Shown in pieces: positions 25,122 through 34,835 of a stretch of 64,000 bases of DNA (position 1 is its first letter; each line of letters starts with the position of its first letter). The notes below the pieces were generated by a model. That model had not been told where the DNA came from and made no database searches. It worked only from the letters and a program-made list of their open reading frames with translations. The position numbers and the translations under genes were made by a program. The stretch covers positions 124,001 through 188,000 of the forward strand of contig CAVPWU010000007.1 of assembly GCA_963709665.1 (NCBI GenBank), in the 5' to 3' direction. This stretch comes from DASZIT01 sp963709665 (lineage in GTDB: Bacteria > Actinomycetota > Acidimicrobiia > Acidimicrobiales > RAAP-2).

Positions 25122-26564
25122 CTACCCCCGCAGCGGCGCCGGCCCTCCGAAGTGGTCGTGGAGCACGGTCCGGGCGGCGTGGACCCCGCACATGCCGTGG
25201 ACCCCGCCGCCCGGGGGCGTCGACGCCGAGCACAGGTAGACCCCGTCGAGCGGCGTCCGGTAGGGGTTCCAGCCGATGGTGGGGCGGAACACCGTCTGGC
25301 GCAGCGAGGGCAGTCCCCCGCCGATGTCGCCACCCACCAGGTTGGGGTTGTGCCGCCCGACGTCGGCGGCGGTCCGCACCGACCGGGCCAGCACCAGGTC
25401 GACGAAGCCGGGGGCGAACCGTTCGATCTGGGCCTCGATGGCCGCGGCCCGGTCGACCGTGGAACCGGGGGGCACGTGGCAGTAGGCCCACAGGACGGCC
25501 TGTCCGGCCGGGGCCCGATCGGGGTCGGCCACCCCCGGCTGGACCACGATGGCGTAGGGCCGCTCGGGGTGGCGGCCGGCGTGGACCTCGGCCTCGGACC
25601 GGGCCACCTCGGCCAGGGTGCCCCCCAGGTGGACGGTGGCCGTCCGCCGGCAGGCCTCGGCCGTCCAGGGGACCGGGCCCGACAGGGCCCAGTCCACCTT
25701 GCACACCCCCGGCCCGTACCGGAACCGCCGGAGCGCCGCCCGGTAGCGGTGGGGCAGCCGGTCCCCGGCCAGGGCCACCAGCCCGGCCGGGGAGGTGTCG
25801 AGCACCACCGCCGTGGAGGTCGGCAGGTCGTCCAGGTCGGCCACCCAGCGGCCGGTGGTCACCGTGCCGCCCGCCTCCACCAGCCGGTCGGCCACCGACC
25901 GGGCGATGGTGGCGCTCCCTCCCGCCACCACCGGCCATCCCACGGTGTGGGCGGTGAGCGCCAGCAGGAGCCCGAACGCCCCGGTGAGCGGGGCGTTGAG
26001 CGGCAGCGTCGAGTGGGCCGCCACCCCGGCCAGCAGGGCCCGGGCCCCGTCGTCCCCGAACCGGGCGGCCAGCCGCTCGACGGAGGGCAGCCCCCGGAGG
26101 CCGAAGCGGGCCATCGACACCGGGTGGGCGGGGAACGACCGGAGGGGGCCCAGTGCCCCGGCGAACACGTCGTCGGCCCGGTCCACCAACGGCCCGAGCA
26201 GCCTCCGGTAGGCGGGACCGTCGGGTCCCAGCCCCTCCACGGTGGCGGCCAGCGACCGGTGGGCCACCGCCGCCCGGCCGCCGTCGAGGGGGGAGGCGAA
26301 GGGGACCTCGGGGTGACGCAGGGCGGCCCCCAGCCCCTCGAACCCCGGCTGCTGGAAGAAGGGCGACGCCAGCACCATGGGGTGGACGGCGGAGCAGACG
26401 TCGTGATGGAAGCCGGGGAGGGTGAGCTCCTGGGTCCGGCACCCGCCGCCGACGGTGTCCGCCCCCTCGATCACCGCCACCGAGCGGCCGGCCCGGGCCA
26501 GGGTGAGGGCGGCGGCCAGCCCGTTGGGACCCGAGCCCACCACCACCACGTCGACCTCGGCCAC
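25122..26564 (-). CDS. Phytoene-dehydrogenase-like FAD/NAD(P) oxidoreductase
   Basis: A 480-residue flavoprotein of the CrtI / amine-oxidase-like group. The dinucleotide motif DVVVVGSGPNGLAAALTLAR lies at residues 4-23, followed by IEGADTVGGGCRTQEL, and the C-terminal FAD motif is GVYLCSASTPPGGGVHGMCG near residue 450. Many actinobacterial relatives are annotated 'NAD(P)/FAD-dependent oxidoreductase' with no known substrate, and no carotenoid genes accompany it, so carotenoid desaturation should not be assumed. The start is GTG at 26564 (VAEVDVVVVG); a longer reading frame upstream runs into the divergent ybjQ gene and is rejected. Confidence 0.85.
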   Translation of the reverse strand: MAEVDVVVVGSGPNGLAAALTLARAGRSVAVIEGADTVGGGCRTQELTLPGFHHDVCSAVHPMVLASPFFQQPGFEGLGAALRHPEVPFASPLDGGRAAVAHRSLAATVEGLGPDGPAYRRLLGPLVDRADDVFAGALGPLRSFPAHPVSMARFGLRGLPSVERLAARFGDDGARALLAGVAAHSTLPLNAPLTGAFGLLLALTAHTVGWPVVAGGSATIARSVADRLVEAGGTVTTGRWVADLDDLPTSTAVVLDTSPAGLVALAGDRLPHRYRAALRRFRYGPGVCKVDWALSGPVPWTAEACRRTATVHLGGTLAEVARSEAEVHAGRHPERPYAIVVQPGVADPDRAPAGQAVLWAYCHVPPGSTVDRAAAIEAQIERFAPGFVDLVLARSVRTAADVGRHNPNLVGGDIGGGLPSLRQTVFRPTIGWNPYRTPLDGVYLCSASTPPGGGVHGMCGVHAARTVLHDHFGGPAPLRG

Positions 26565-26678
26565 GCCGGCAGTCTTAGCCCACCGCCGTCCCGGCCGGCC
26601 TCCCGGCGCGCGCCATCGGCGGCCGGTAGCGTCTGGGCGGTGGCCGGCAGGGCCACCAGGACCGACGGAGGAGCGACC

Positions 26679-27047
26679 ATGGCAGACGAACCGCCGCGCT
26701 ACGGACAGCCGGGGGGACCCCAGTTCCCCATCACCACCGCCCTGGAGTTCCCCGAGTGGAAGGTCGACCGGAGCCTGGGCATGGTCTTCGGCGTGGTGGT
26801 CCGCTCGATGGGCATGGCCAAGGGGTTCACCGCCGGGTTCAAGGCGATGGCCGGGGGCGAGGTCAAGCAGTACACCCGCCTGGTGGAGGACAGCCGCCGC
26901 CACGCCATGGACCGCCTGATCGAGAACGCCCAGCTGGTCGGGGCCAACGGCATCGTGTCGATGCGGTTCGACTCCTCGGAGGTCGGCCAGTCCCTCACCG
27001 AGATCGTGGCCTACGGGACCGCCGTGGTCCTCGGCGCCCGCAGCTGA
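26679..27047 (+). CDS. YbjQ / UPF0145 family protein
   Basis: A 122-residue protein of the UPF0145 (YbjQ, DUF74) family: ITTALEFPEWKVDRSLGMVFG, then RLVEDSRRHAMDRLIENAQLVGANGIV and EIVAYGTAVVL, the conserved heavy-metal-binding-like fold. Members form pentamers; no biochemical role is established. The ATG at 26679 is preceded by CGGAGGAG 6 nt upstream, a strong ribosome binding site. It is divergent from the FAD oxidoreductase (114-bp shared promoter region) and precedes a small membrane protein by 4 bp. Confidence 0.9.
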   Translation: MADEPPRYGQPGGPQFPITTALEFPEWKVDRSLGMVFGVVVRSMGMAKGFTAGFKAMAGGEVKQYTRLVEDSRRHAMDRLIENAQLVGANGIVSMRFDSSEVGQSLTEIVAYGTAVVLGARS

Positions 27048-27051
27048 CGCC

Positions 27052-27276
27052 ATGATCGGGGCGATCATCGTGGTGGTGGTGCTGCTGTTGGTCCTGGGCT
27101 TCGGCATGGCCAGCTTCTTCGTACGGCGCCACCGCGAGACGGACCGCCCGCAGGCGGGCTGGCAGCGGACCGGCGAGGTGTTCAACGACCCGTCCACCAA
27201 CCGGGTGATGCGGGTCTGGCTCGACGAGTCCGGCGAGCGCCACTACGTGCCGGAGGCGGAGCGCCCGGCCATCTGA
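27052..27276 (+). CDS. Small single-pass membrane protein
   Basis: A 74-residue protein with one N-terminal transmembrane helix (IGAIIVVVVLLLVLGFGMASFF), a basic RRHRE stop-transfer and a hydrophilic soluble part with WQRTGEVFNDPSTNRVMRVW. This conserved tail looks like a real small domain, but I do not recognise a family. It begins 4 bp after ybjQ and is presumably co-translated. The stop codon lies inside the first unit of a 15-bp tandem repeat, so the C-terminus (ERPAI) may have been altered by repeat expansion. Confidence 0.7.
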   Translation: MIGAIIVVVVLLLVLGFGMASFFVRRHRETDRPQAGWQRTGEVFNDPSTNRVMRVWLDESGERHYVPEAERPAI

Positions 27277-27338
27277 GCCCCGGCCATCTGAGCCCCGGCC
27301 ATCTGCGTCCCGGCCATCTGCGTCCCGGCCATCTGCGT
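27264..27338 (+). repeat. Five tandem copies of a 15-bp unit
   Basis: Five exact-length units of CCCGGCCATCTGAGC or CCCGGCCATCTGCGT run from 27264 to 27338 (two of the first type, then three of the second). Unit one contains the stop codon of the small membrane protein. The unit is a multiple of three, so duplication preserves frame; in unit two the same TGA recurs. Short array, minisatellite-like; no direct evidence of function. Confidence 0.95.
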
Positions 27339-27367
27339 CGGCGGGCGGGGCGGCGGATCGGGGCGCC

Positions 27368-27871
27368 TCAGCCCGTGCGGGACACGTCGTACTGGTGGTG
27401 GACGGTGTCGTGGGCGACCTGGCGGAGGACCGGGCCCATCCCCAGCTCCCCCGCCTCCGGATGGAGGAGGGCGGCGTCGGGGGGCGCCGCCGACCACTGC
27501 CCCACGAACTCCGCCGACGACCGGCCCAGGGACCACAGCGCCGCGGCCAGGGGCATCCCGTCGTAGTGGCGGACGGCGGCCAACGCGTCCTGGTCGTAGG
27601 GGGCGACCGGCCGGCGCTCCCCGGGGGCGAGGCCGCTCAGCCGCTCGGCCCAGATCCGCAGGTTGTCGGCGACGTGCCACACATAGGTCCGGGCGTCCCA
27701 GGTCAGCCCGTCGGCGGTGCCGGTCCCGTCCCGTCCGGCCAGCAGGTCGGCGAAGGCCGCCGGAGCCTCGGCGATGACGCCCAGCGCGTCGCCCTCGGGG
27801 ATCGACCACACGTAGCCGCACTGGCGGCAGGGGTCGCCCCAGCCCCCGGCGCCGTAGGGGTTCTCGTCCAT
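27368..27871 (-). CDS. DinB-like putative metal-dependent protein
   Basis: A 167-residue protein of the DinB/YfiT four-helix-bundle superfamily. Helix one carries WDARTYVWHVADNLRIWAERL with a His at the metal site, and the last helix has RQVAHDTVHHQYDV with the paired His residues. DinB-like proteins include bacillithiol/mycothiol S-transferases and stress proteins; here the substrate is unknown. The N-terminus adds a CRQCGY knuckle that is unusual for the family. I start at MDENPYG (27871); an upstream in-frame start adds 17 unlikely residues. It lies downstream of groEL but is separated by a strong hairpin. Confidence 0.75.
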   Translation of the reverse strand: MDENPYGAGGWGDPCRQCGYVWSIPEGDALGVIAEAPAAFADLLAGRDGTGTADGLTWDARTYVWHVADNLRIWAERLSGLAPGERRPVAPYDQDALAAVRHYDGMPLAAALWSLGRSSAEFVGQWSAAPPDAALLHPEAGELGMGPVLRQVAHDTVHHQYDVSRTG

Positions 27872-27923
27872 TCCTGCAGTGTCACACGCCGGGGGGTGCC
27901 GCACGACGGGGACCGGAGGCACA

Positions 27924-27957
27924 GCGACGGCCGGCCCCCGGGGGGACCGGCCGTCGC
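27924..27957 (-). terminator. Terminator-like hairpin after groEL
   Basis: A perfect 11-bp inverted repeat, GCGACGGCCGG (27924-27934) and CCGGCCGTCGC (27947-27957), with a 12-nt loop, lies 39-72 nt past the groEL stop and upstream of the DinB-like gene. No U-run, as is often true in GC-rich Actinobacteria. It most likely ends the groES-groEL transcript. Confidence 0.65.
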
Positions 27958-27995
27958 CAGGACACTCGCCGCCGGAGCGGCACCCGTGCCGGGTG

Positions 27996-29657
<1,662 letters not shown>

Positions 29658-29659
29658 GG

Positions 29660-29953
29660 TTACTTCACCACCTTGGCGAGGACGTCACGGCTCGAGAGGA
29701 TCAACAGGTCCTCGCCGTCGGCACTGATCTCGGTGCCGCCGTACTTCGAGTACACGACGGTGTCGCCCACCGCCAGGTCGAGGGGGATGAGCTCACCGGA
29801 GGCCTCGGCGCGGCGCCCGGGGCCGACGGCCAGGACTTCGCCCTGCTGGGGCTTCTCCTTGGCGGTGTCGGGGATCACCAGGCCGGATGCCGTGGTCTCT
29901 TCGGATTCGCCGGGGCGTACGACGATGCGGTCGTCGAGGGGCTGCAGACTCAT
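29660..29953 (-). CDS. groES: Co-chaperonin GroES (Hsp10)
   Basis: Heptameric lid of the GroEL chamber. The 97 residues begin SLQPLDDRIVVRPGESEETT, contain the mobile loop SGLVIPDTAKEKPQQG near residue 23 and end with DVLAKVVK. ATG at 29953 has a strong AGGAGG 8 nt upstream. First gene of the groESL operon. Heat-shock control by HrcA is indicated by the CIRCE element directly at the transcription start. hrcA itself is not in the window. Confidence 0.98.
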   Translation of the reverse strand: MSLQPLDDRIVVRPGESEETTASGLVIPDTAKEKPQQGEVLAVGPGRRAEASGELIPLDLAVGDTVVYSKYGGTEISADGEDLLILSSRDVLAKVVK

Positions 29954-29978
29954 GTGATCGGGCCTCCTGTGGCACGTG

Positions 29979-30005
29979 TTAGCACTCTAGGGTTGCGAGT
30001 GCCAA
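29979..30005 (-). promoter_or_regulatory. CIRCE operator (HrcA binding site)
   Basis: TTAGCACTC (29979-29987), a 9-nt spacer, then GAGTGCCAA (29997-30005): the canonical CIRCE inverted repeat with one mismatch in the right arm. It overlaps the predicted transcription start of groES, so bound HrcA would block initiation until heat shock. Confidence 0.93.
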
Positions 30006-30033
30006 TGTTAGCCATCCTCCCCCGGGTTGGCAA
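30005..30033 (-). promoter_or_regulatory. groESL promoter
   Basis: On the minus strand TTGCCA (30033-30028), 17-bp spacer, TAACAT (30010-30005). Start of transcription is expected about seven bases on, inside the CIRCE element. Good match to the housekeeping sigma-factor consensus with ideal spacing. It lies in the 100-bp gap after tsaD. Confidence 0.8.
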
Positions 30034-30054
30034 CCGAAAGGTGAGAGTGCCAGC

Positions 30055-31077
30055 TCAGGCCGTCGCCACCAGGCGGAGGTTGGGGTCGGCCCCCAGGCTC
30101 ATCGGGCTGGGCCCGTCCTGCCGGAGCCGCCACCAGCCGGCGGCCGCCACCATGGCGGCGTTGTCGGTGCACAGCGCCCGGCTGGGCAGGAACGCCCCGA
30201 TGCCGTCCTCGGCGCAGGCCGCCTCGATCCGGCTGCGCAGGAGGGAGTTGGCGGCCACCCCGCCGGCCAGACACAGGGCGGTGGCCCCGGTGTCGGCGGC
30301 CGCCCGTCGGGCCTTGGCCACCAGGACGTCCACCACCGCCCGCTGGAAGGAGGCGGCCACGTCCACGGTGGACGCCTCGGGGTGCCGGCGGACGGCGTTG
30401 ACCACCGAGGTCTTCAGACCGCTGAACGAGAAGTCGTAGCCGTCGGCCAGGAGGGCCCGGGGGAAGGCGAAGGCGGTGGGGTCGCCCTGGCCCGACACCT
30501 TGTCGATGGCCGGCCCTCCCGGGTAGCCGAGCCCCAGGTAGCGGGCGACCTTGTCGAAGGCCTCGCCGGCGGCGTCGTCGATGGTCCCGCCCAGGATCCG
30601 GTAGCGGCCCGGCGAGGACACCTCCACCAGGAGGGTGTGGCCGCCGGAGACCAGCAGCACCACCAGCGGCCAGCCGAGGTCGGGCTGCTCGAGGAGGGAG
30701 GCGAACAGGTGGGCCTCGAGGTGGTTGACCCCGACCACCGGCACGTCCCAGGCCAGGGCCAGCGCCTTGGCCTCGGCCACCCCCACCAGCAGCGAGCCGA
30801 TCAGGCCGGGGCCGTAGGTGACGGCCACCCCGTCGATCCCCGCCCCGGTGGTGTCGCTGCCGGCGGCGGCCAGGGCCTCGGCCACCACCGGGGTCAGCAC
30901 CTCCAGGTGGGCCCGGCCGGCCAGCTCGGGGACCACCCCGCCGTAGCGGGCGTGGAGGTCGATCTGGCTGGAGACCACCGACGACACGATGGTGACGCCG
31001 TCGTCGACCACCGAGGCCGCCGTCTCGTCGCACGACGTCTCGATGCCCAGCACCCGTCGGATCGGTCGGCTCGTCAC
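30055..31077 (-). CDS. tsaD: tRNA N6-adenosine threonylcarbamoyltransferase TsaD
   Basis: Transfers threonylcarbamoyl from TC-AMP to A37 of ANN-decoding tRNAs, with TsaB and TsaE. The 340-residue ASKHA-fold protein begins VLGIETSCDETAASVVDDG, has RYGGVVPELAGRAHLE near residue 45, the metal-binding NHLEAHLFA (HxxxH) near residue 118, LLVSGGHTLLVEV near residue 140 and GGVAANSLLR near residue 273. The start is GTG; the start-proximal VTSRPIRR is poorly conserved. It ends the tsaE-tsaB-rimI-tsaD run, 42 bp after rimI. Confidence 0.97.
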   Translation of the reverse strand: MTSRPIRRVLGIETSCDETAASVVDDGVTIVSSVVSSQIDLHARYGGVVPELAGRAHLEVLTPVVAEALAAAGSDTTGAGIDGVAVTYGPGLIGSLLVGVAEAKALALAWDVPVVGVNHLEAHLFASLLEQPDLGWPLVVLLVSGGHTLLVEVSSPGRYRILGGTIDDAAGEAFDKVARYLGLGYPGGPAIDKVSGQGDPTAFAFPRALLADGYDFSFSGLKTSVVNAVRRHPEASTVDVAASFQRAVVDVLVAKARRAAADTGATALCLAGGVAANSLLRSRIEAACAEDGIGAFLPSRALCTDNAAMVAAAGWWRLRQDGPSPMSLGADPNLRLVATA

Positions 31078-31119
31078 AGGTGCGAGGCTACCCAGCCACC
31101 GGCGGGGCGGCGACGGTGC

Positions 31120-31686
31120 TCACCGGCGGGAGGTGACCGACAGGCCGTCGGGCAGTCGGGCGGCGATCCCGGCCAGCCGCCGGTCGTACAGCTCGGTGTC
31201 GATGTCCCGCACCCACATGATCAGGGCGTCGTCGCCGGTCTCCGGGTAGTAGTTGGGACGGACCCCCACCGGGACCATCCCGAAGCGCCGGTAGAGGGCG
31301 AGGGCCGGCTGGTTGCCCACCCGGACCTCGAGGGTCAGGTGGCGGGCCCCCCGCTCCAGGGCCACCCGGACCAGGTCGAGGAGGATGGCGCTGCCCAGGG
31401 CCCGTCCCTGCCAGGCGGGAGCGACGGCGATGTTGTTCACGTGGGCCTCGTCGTCGATGAACATCAGGCCGGCGAAGCCCACGATCTCCGACCCCACCCA
31501 CGCCGCCCGGTAGGCCCGGGAGGTGCGCTGGGCCAGCTCCTCCACGAACAGGCGGTGCGACCAGGGCTGCGGGAAGACGTCGTGCTCGATGGCCAGCACC
31601 CCCTTGAGGTCCTTGGTGCGCATCGGGGCGGTGACCACCTCGAGCGGCGTGTCGAGCGGTGCCGGCGGCCCGTCGCCTTCGGTCAT
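31120..31686 (-). CDS. rimI: Ribosomal-protein-alanine N-acetyltransferase (GNAT)
   Basis: GNAT acetyltransferase that in model bacteria acetylates the N-terminus of ribosomal protein S18; actinobacterial RimI also acts on other N-termini. 188 residues. The acetyl-CoA loop region VNNIAVAPAWQGRALGSAIL near residue 95 (Q/RxxGxG/A type), then LEVRVGNQPALALYRRFGM near residue 130 and GVRPNYYPETGDDALIMWV match RimI. ATG overlaps the tsaB stop by 4 bp (ATGA). The tsaB-rimI-tsaD linkage is conserved widely and supports the name over other GNATs. Confidence 0.92.
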   Translation of the reverse strand: MTEGDGPPAPLDTPLEVVTAPMRTKDLKGVLAIEHDVFPQPWSHRLFVEELAQRTSRAYRAAWVGSEIVGFAGLMFIDDEAHVNNIAVAPAWQGRALGSAILLDLVRVALERGARHLTLEVRVGNQPALALYRRFGMVPVGVRPNYYPETGDDALIMWVRDIDTELYDRRLAGIAARLPDGLSVTSRR

Positions 31687-32468
31687 CCGGTCGGCTCGAC
31701 GGTGGGGGGCAGGCGCTGCTCCCAGTTGATCTTGGCGTCGGCCTCCCGCCGGTAGTCGGGGACCAGGTCGATGGGGGGCCCGGCCACCCGGCCGGCGGCC
31801 AGCCGCCGGGCGGCCAGCCGTCCCAGCGTCAACGGCGAGGGTGAGGACACCTCGCCGGCCAGGGCGAGGTCGACGGTGGACACCCCGGCCAGGGTGTCGA
31901 GGTAGCGGACGGCGCCGTCCCCGACCACCAGCACCCGGCCACCCGGCTCCGGGTCGAGGGCGGACAGGGTGTTGACCAGCCCCTCGGGGGTGAGCAGCTC
32001 GGGGGGCCCGGCGCGGACCCCGTCGGGGTCGGGGGCGGCGGGGTCGTCGGCGGGACCGGCGTCCGCCGACCCGAACCGGTACCGGGCCACGAACACCTCG
32101 CCCCGCCGGGCGTCGACCACCGACACCACCGTGGTGGGGCGACCGGGCTCCGCCAGGGCCAGGGCCCCGGCGGCCAGGATGTCGAGGCTGCTCACCCCGA
32201 GGACCCCGATGCCCAGTCCCTGGGCCAGCGCCTTGGCCGTGGCCACCCCCACCCGGAGGCCGGTGAAGAGCCCGGGGCCCACGTCCACCGCCACCGTCCC
32301 CACGTCCCGGATGCCGATCCCCGAGAGGGCGCAGACCTCCTCGATGGCGGGGATGAGGGTCTCGGCGTGGCGCCGGCCCCCCTGGTGGCTGCGCTCGGCG
32401 GAATGGTCGCCGGCCACCAGGGCGGCCCCGACCAGGTCGGTGGCCGTCTCGATGGCCAGGAGGTTCAC
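31683..32468 (-). CDS. tsaB: tRNA t6A biosynthesis scaffold protein TsaB
   Basis: ASKHA-fold pseudo-ATPase that dimerises with TsaD in t6A synthesis. The 261-residue protein begins LLAIETATDLVGAALV, then GGRRHAETLIPAIEEV near residue 32, and VAVDVGPGLFTGLRVGVATAKALA near residue 58, the TsaB signature. The middle carries an Asp/Pro-rich insert (about 145-165). GTG at 32468 overlaps the tsaE stop (GTGA); its own stop overlaps rimI (ATGA), so translation is coupled through four genes. Confidence 0.95.
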   Translation of the reverse strand: MNLLAIETATDLVGAALVAGDHSAERSHQGGRRHAETLIPAIEEVCALSGIGIRDVGTVAVDVGPGLFTGLRVGVATAKALAQGLGIGVLGVSSLDILAAGALALAEPGRPTTVVSVVDARRGEVFVARYRFGSADAGPADDPAAPDPDGVRAGPPELLTPEGLVNTLSALDPEPGGRVLVVGDGAVRYLDTLAGVSTVDLALAGEVSSPSPLTLGRLAARRLAAGRVAGPPIDLVPDYRREADAKINWEQRLPPTVEPTG

Positions 32469-33031
32469 CGGGCCCCCCACGGTGCCAGGGCCGAGGTCAG
32501 CGCCGCCCACCGGCCGTCCCACCGGCCGGTGGAGGCGTCGGCGTCCACGGTGAGGGTGCGGTCCCCGTCGAGGGCCCCGGGATCGTCGGTGGGGTCCCCC
32601 GTGAGGTCGTCGGGACCCGGCGGGCCGGCCTCCAGACGGACGGTCAGCGCCCCCTCCCCCAGCACCGGGGCGGCGGCGTCGCCCCACTCCACCAGGGCCA
32701 CCCCGCCGTCCTCCACCAGCTCCCCGATCCCCAGGTCGGTGATCTCCCGGAGGTGGTCGAGGCGGTAGACGTCGGCGTGGATGAGCACGGCCACCGAGCC
32801 GTCGGCCCCCTCCCCCACCGGGTACTGGCGGACCAGGGTGAAGGTGGGGCTGGTGATCGGCTCCCCGATGCCGAGGGCCCGGCCGAAGCCCTGGGCGAAG
32901 GTGGTCTTCCCCGCCCCCAGGTCGCCGGCCAGCAGCAGCACGTCGCCGGGCACGCAGAGCCGGGCGATGGCCCCGGCCACCTCCCGGGTGCCGGCGGCGT
33001 CGGCGGTGGCCAGGGTCAGCGGTGCGCTCAC
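32465..33031 (-). CDS. tsaE: tRNA t6A biosynthesis ATPase TsaE
   Basis: P-loop ATPase that resets the TsaB-TsaD complex between catalytic cycles. 188 residues, somewhat longer than the usual 150-160 because of an Asp/Gly/Pro-rich insert near 135-165. The Walker A is LLLAGDLGAGKTTFAQG near residue 32; SPTFTLVRQY near residue 61, HADVYRL near residue 83 and ALVEWGD near residue 110 are family hallmarks. The start is GTG at 33031, overlapping the udg stop by 4 bp (GTGA). Confidence 0.95.
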   Translation of the reverse strand: MSAPLTLATADAAGTREVAGAIARLCVPGDVLLLAGDLGAGKTTFAQGFGRALGIGEPITSPTFTLVRQYPVGEGADGSVAVLIHADVYRLDHLREITDLGIGELVEDGGVALVEWGDAAAPVLGEGALTVRLEAGPPGPDDLTGDPTDDPGALDGDRTLTVDADASTGRWDGRWAALTSALAPWGAR

Positions 33032-33597
33032 GCCGTCCACCCCAGCAGCTCCTTGGCCCGCACCAGGTCGGAGCGCATCTGGGCCACCACCATCCCCCCC
33101 GACCGCAGGGCGGCGGCGGGGTGGAAGGTGGGCACCAGGTGGGCGTGGCCGAACGGGTACGACGTCCCCCGCAACTTGGTGATCCCCTGGTCGGTCTCGA
33201 GCAGCAGCTTGGTGGCGAAGTTGCCCAGGGTCACCACCACCGTCGGGCGGATCAGCTCGATCTGGGAGGCCAGGTAGGGGCGGCAGGCGGCGATCTCCTC
33301 CGGACGGGGGTCGCGGTTGTCGGGCGGCCGGCACTTGACCACGTTGGCGATGTAGCAGCGGCTCCGGTCGATCCCCAGCTCCTCGCCCATCAGCCGGTCG
33401 AGCAGCCTGCCCGAGCGGCCCACGAACGGCTCGCCCTGCAGGTCCTCGTCCCGTCCGGGGGCCTCCCCCACGAACATCAGGTCGGCCCCGGCGTCCCCCA
33501 CCCCGAAGACCACCTGGGTCCGGCCGGCCGACAGCGGGCACCGGGTGCAACCCGACGCCTCCCGGGCGAGGTCGGCGAGTCCGGTCGTCTCGGCCAC
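33028..33597 (-). CDS. Family-4 uracil-DNA glycosylase (iron-sulfur)
   Basis: Removes uracil from deaminated DNA. The 189-residue protein has the four cysteines of the [4Fe-4S] cluster (CTRC near residue 17; CYIANVVKCRPP and later IAAC near residues 81-105), the motif A region FVGEAPGRDED near residue 42 with EPFVGRSGRLLD, and the catalytic-loop HPAA in VPTFHPAAALR near residue 160. This is the thermostable-type family-4 UDG common in Actinobacteria. Start taken as GTG 33597 (VAETTGL). It precedes tsaE with a GTGA overlap and follows alr by 50 bp. Confidence 0.92.
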   Translation of the reverse strand: MAETTGLADLAREASGCTRCPLSAGRTQVVFGVGDAGADLMFVGEAPGRDEDLQGEPFVGRSGRLLDRLMGEELGIDRSRCYIANVVKCRPPDNRDPRPEEIAACRPYLASQIELIRPTVVVTLGNFATKLLLETDQGITKLRGTSYPFGHAHLVPTFHPAAALRSGGMVVAQMRSDLVRAKELLGWTA

Positions 33598-33647
33598 CGC
33601 CGCATGGTACCGCCCGGGAATCGGGAGCCTCCCCGGGAACCGGGGGG

Positions 33648-34835
33648 TCAGGACCGGGGGCCCGGGTCCCCGGTCGTCCCCACCAGGTGGCGGGGCACCC
33701 GCGGTCCGATGTCGCAGAGGACCTCGTAGTGGATGGTGCCCAGCCGGTCGGCCCACTCGGAGGCGGTGACCTCCTGGTCGCCCTGGCGCCCGAGGAGCAC
33801 CACCTCGTCGCCGACCGCCACCGGCGCGCCCCCCTCCGGGCCGCAGTCGACGACGATCTGGTCCATGGTCACCACCCCGGCCAACGGGCGGCGACGGCCG
33901 CCGATCAGCACCTCCCCGCCGGTGTCGAACAGGCGGCGGGGGACACCGTCGGCGTAGCCGAGGGGCACGGTGGCCACCACCGAGCGCTCGGCCAGCGGGC
34001 GCCGGCGCCCGTAGGAGGGGCGCTCGCCGGCCGCCAGGGTGCGCACGTAGGACACCTCGGCCCGGAGGGAGAGCACCGGTCGGAGCCGACCCCCGCCGGT
34101 CTCGGCGGCCAGGGTGTCGGCCAGGGCCGGGGACGGGCTGTGGCCGTAGAGGGCGATGCCGCACCGCACCATCTGGTGACGGGCCCCCGGCACCCCGATG
34201 GCCCCGGCCGAGTTGGCCAGGTGGGCGAGGGGCGGGCGGTGGCCGGCGGTGGCCAGGGTGTCCAGCACCACCCCGAACCGGTGGACCTGGGTGGCGGTGT
34301 AGGCGGTGTCGACCGGGTCGGCCCCGTCGGCCACCGCCAGGTGCGACCACACAGCCCCCAGGGCCAGCCCGTCGGTGGTCGCCACCGCCTCGGCCAGGGC
34401 CAGGACATCGTCGGGGTCGGCGCCCACCCGGTGCATCCCGGTGTCCACCTTCAGGTGGACCTCCACCGGCAGGGTGGCGTCGGCGGCCGCCTTCCCCAGG
34501 GCGGCCACCCCCTCGGCGGTGTAGGCGGTGGGCACCAGGCGGTGGTGCACGGCGTCGGCCATGGCCGGGAGCGGAGGCTCCGACAGCAGGAGGACGGGGG
34601 CGGTGATCCCGGCCTCGCGGAGGGTCACCCCCTCCTCCACCAGGGCGACCGCCAGCCAGGTGGCCCCGCCTTCGAGGGCGGCCCGGGCCACCGGCACCGA
34701 GCCGTGGCCGTAGCCGTCGGCCTTGACCACCGCGCACAGCCGGGCCGGGCCGGCCAGCCCGGCCAGGAGGGTCGCGTTGTGGCGGACGGCGTCGAGGTCG
34801 ACGTCGGCCCAGGCCGGGCGGAACCGCTCAGCCAC
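33648..34835 (-). CDS. alr: Alanine racemase
   Basis: PLP-dependent interconversion of L- and D-alanine for peptidoglycan. 395 residues: PLP-lysine in AVVKADGYGHGS near residue 37, LKVDTGMHRVG near residue 128, HLANSAG near residue 205, PLGYADGVPR with the catalytic Tyr near residue 295, and VTMDQIVVDCG near residue 330. GTG at 34835 (VAERFRPAW) overlaps the 3' end of nnr by 8 bp. The cell-wall role fits glmS/glmM in the same run. Confidence 0.97.
   Translation of the reverse strand: MAERFRPAWADVDLDAVRHNATLLAGLAGPARLCAVVKADGYGHGSVPVARAALEGGATWLAVALVEEGVTLREAGITAPVLLLSEPPLPAMADAVHHRLVPTAYTAEGVAALGKAAADATLPVEVHLKVDTGMHRVGADPDDVLALAEAVATTDGLALGAVWSHLAVADGADPVDTAYTATQVHRFGVVLDTLATAGHRPPLAHLANSAGAIGVPGARHQMVRCGIALYGHSPSPALADTLAAETGGGRLRPVLSLRAEVSYVRTLAAGERPSYGRRRPLAERSVVATVPLGYADGVPRRLFDTGGEVLIGGRRRPLAGVVTMDQIVVDCGPEGGAPVAVGDEVVLLGRQGDQEVTASEWADRLGTIHYEVLCDIGPRVPRHLVGTTGDPGPRS

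Noticed and set aside
27243..27821. Minus-strand frame with repeated MAGTQ/MAGAQ units
   Set aside because: Generated by the 15-bp tandem repeat read on the wrong strand and by a shifted frame of the DinB-like gene.
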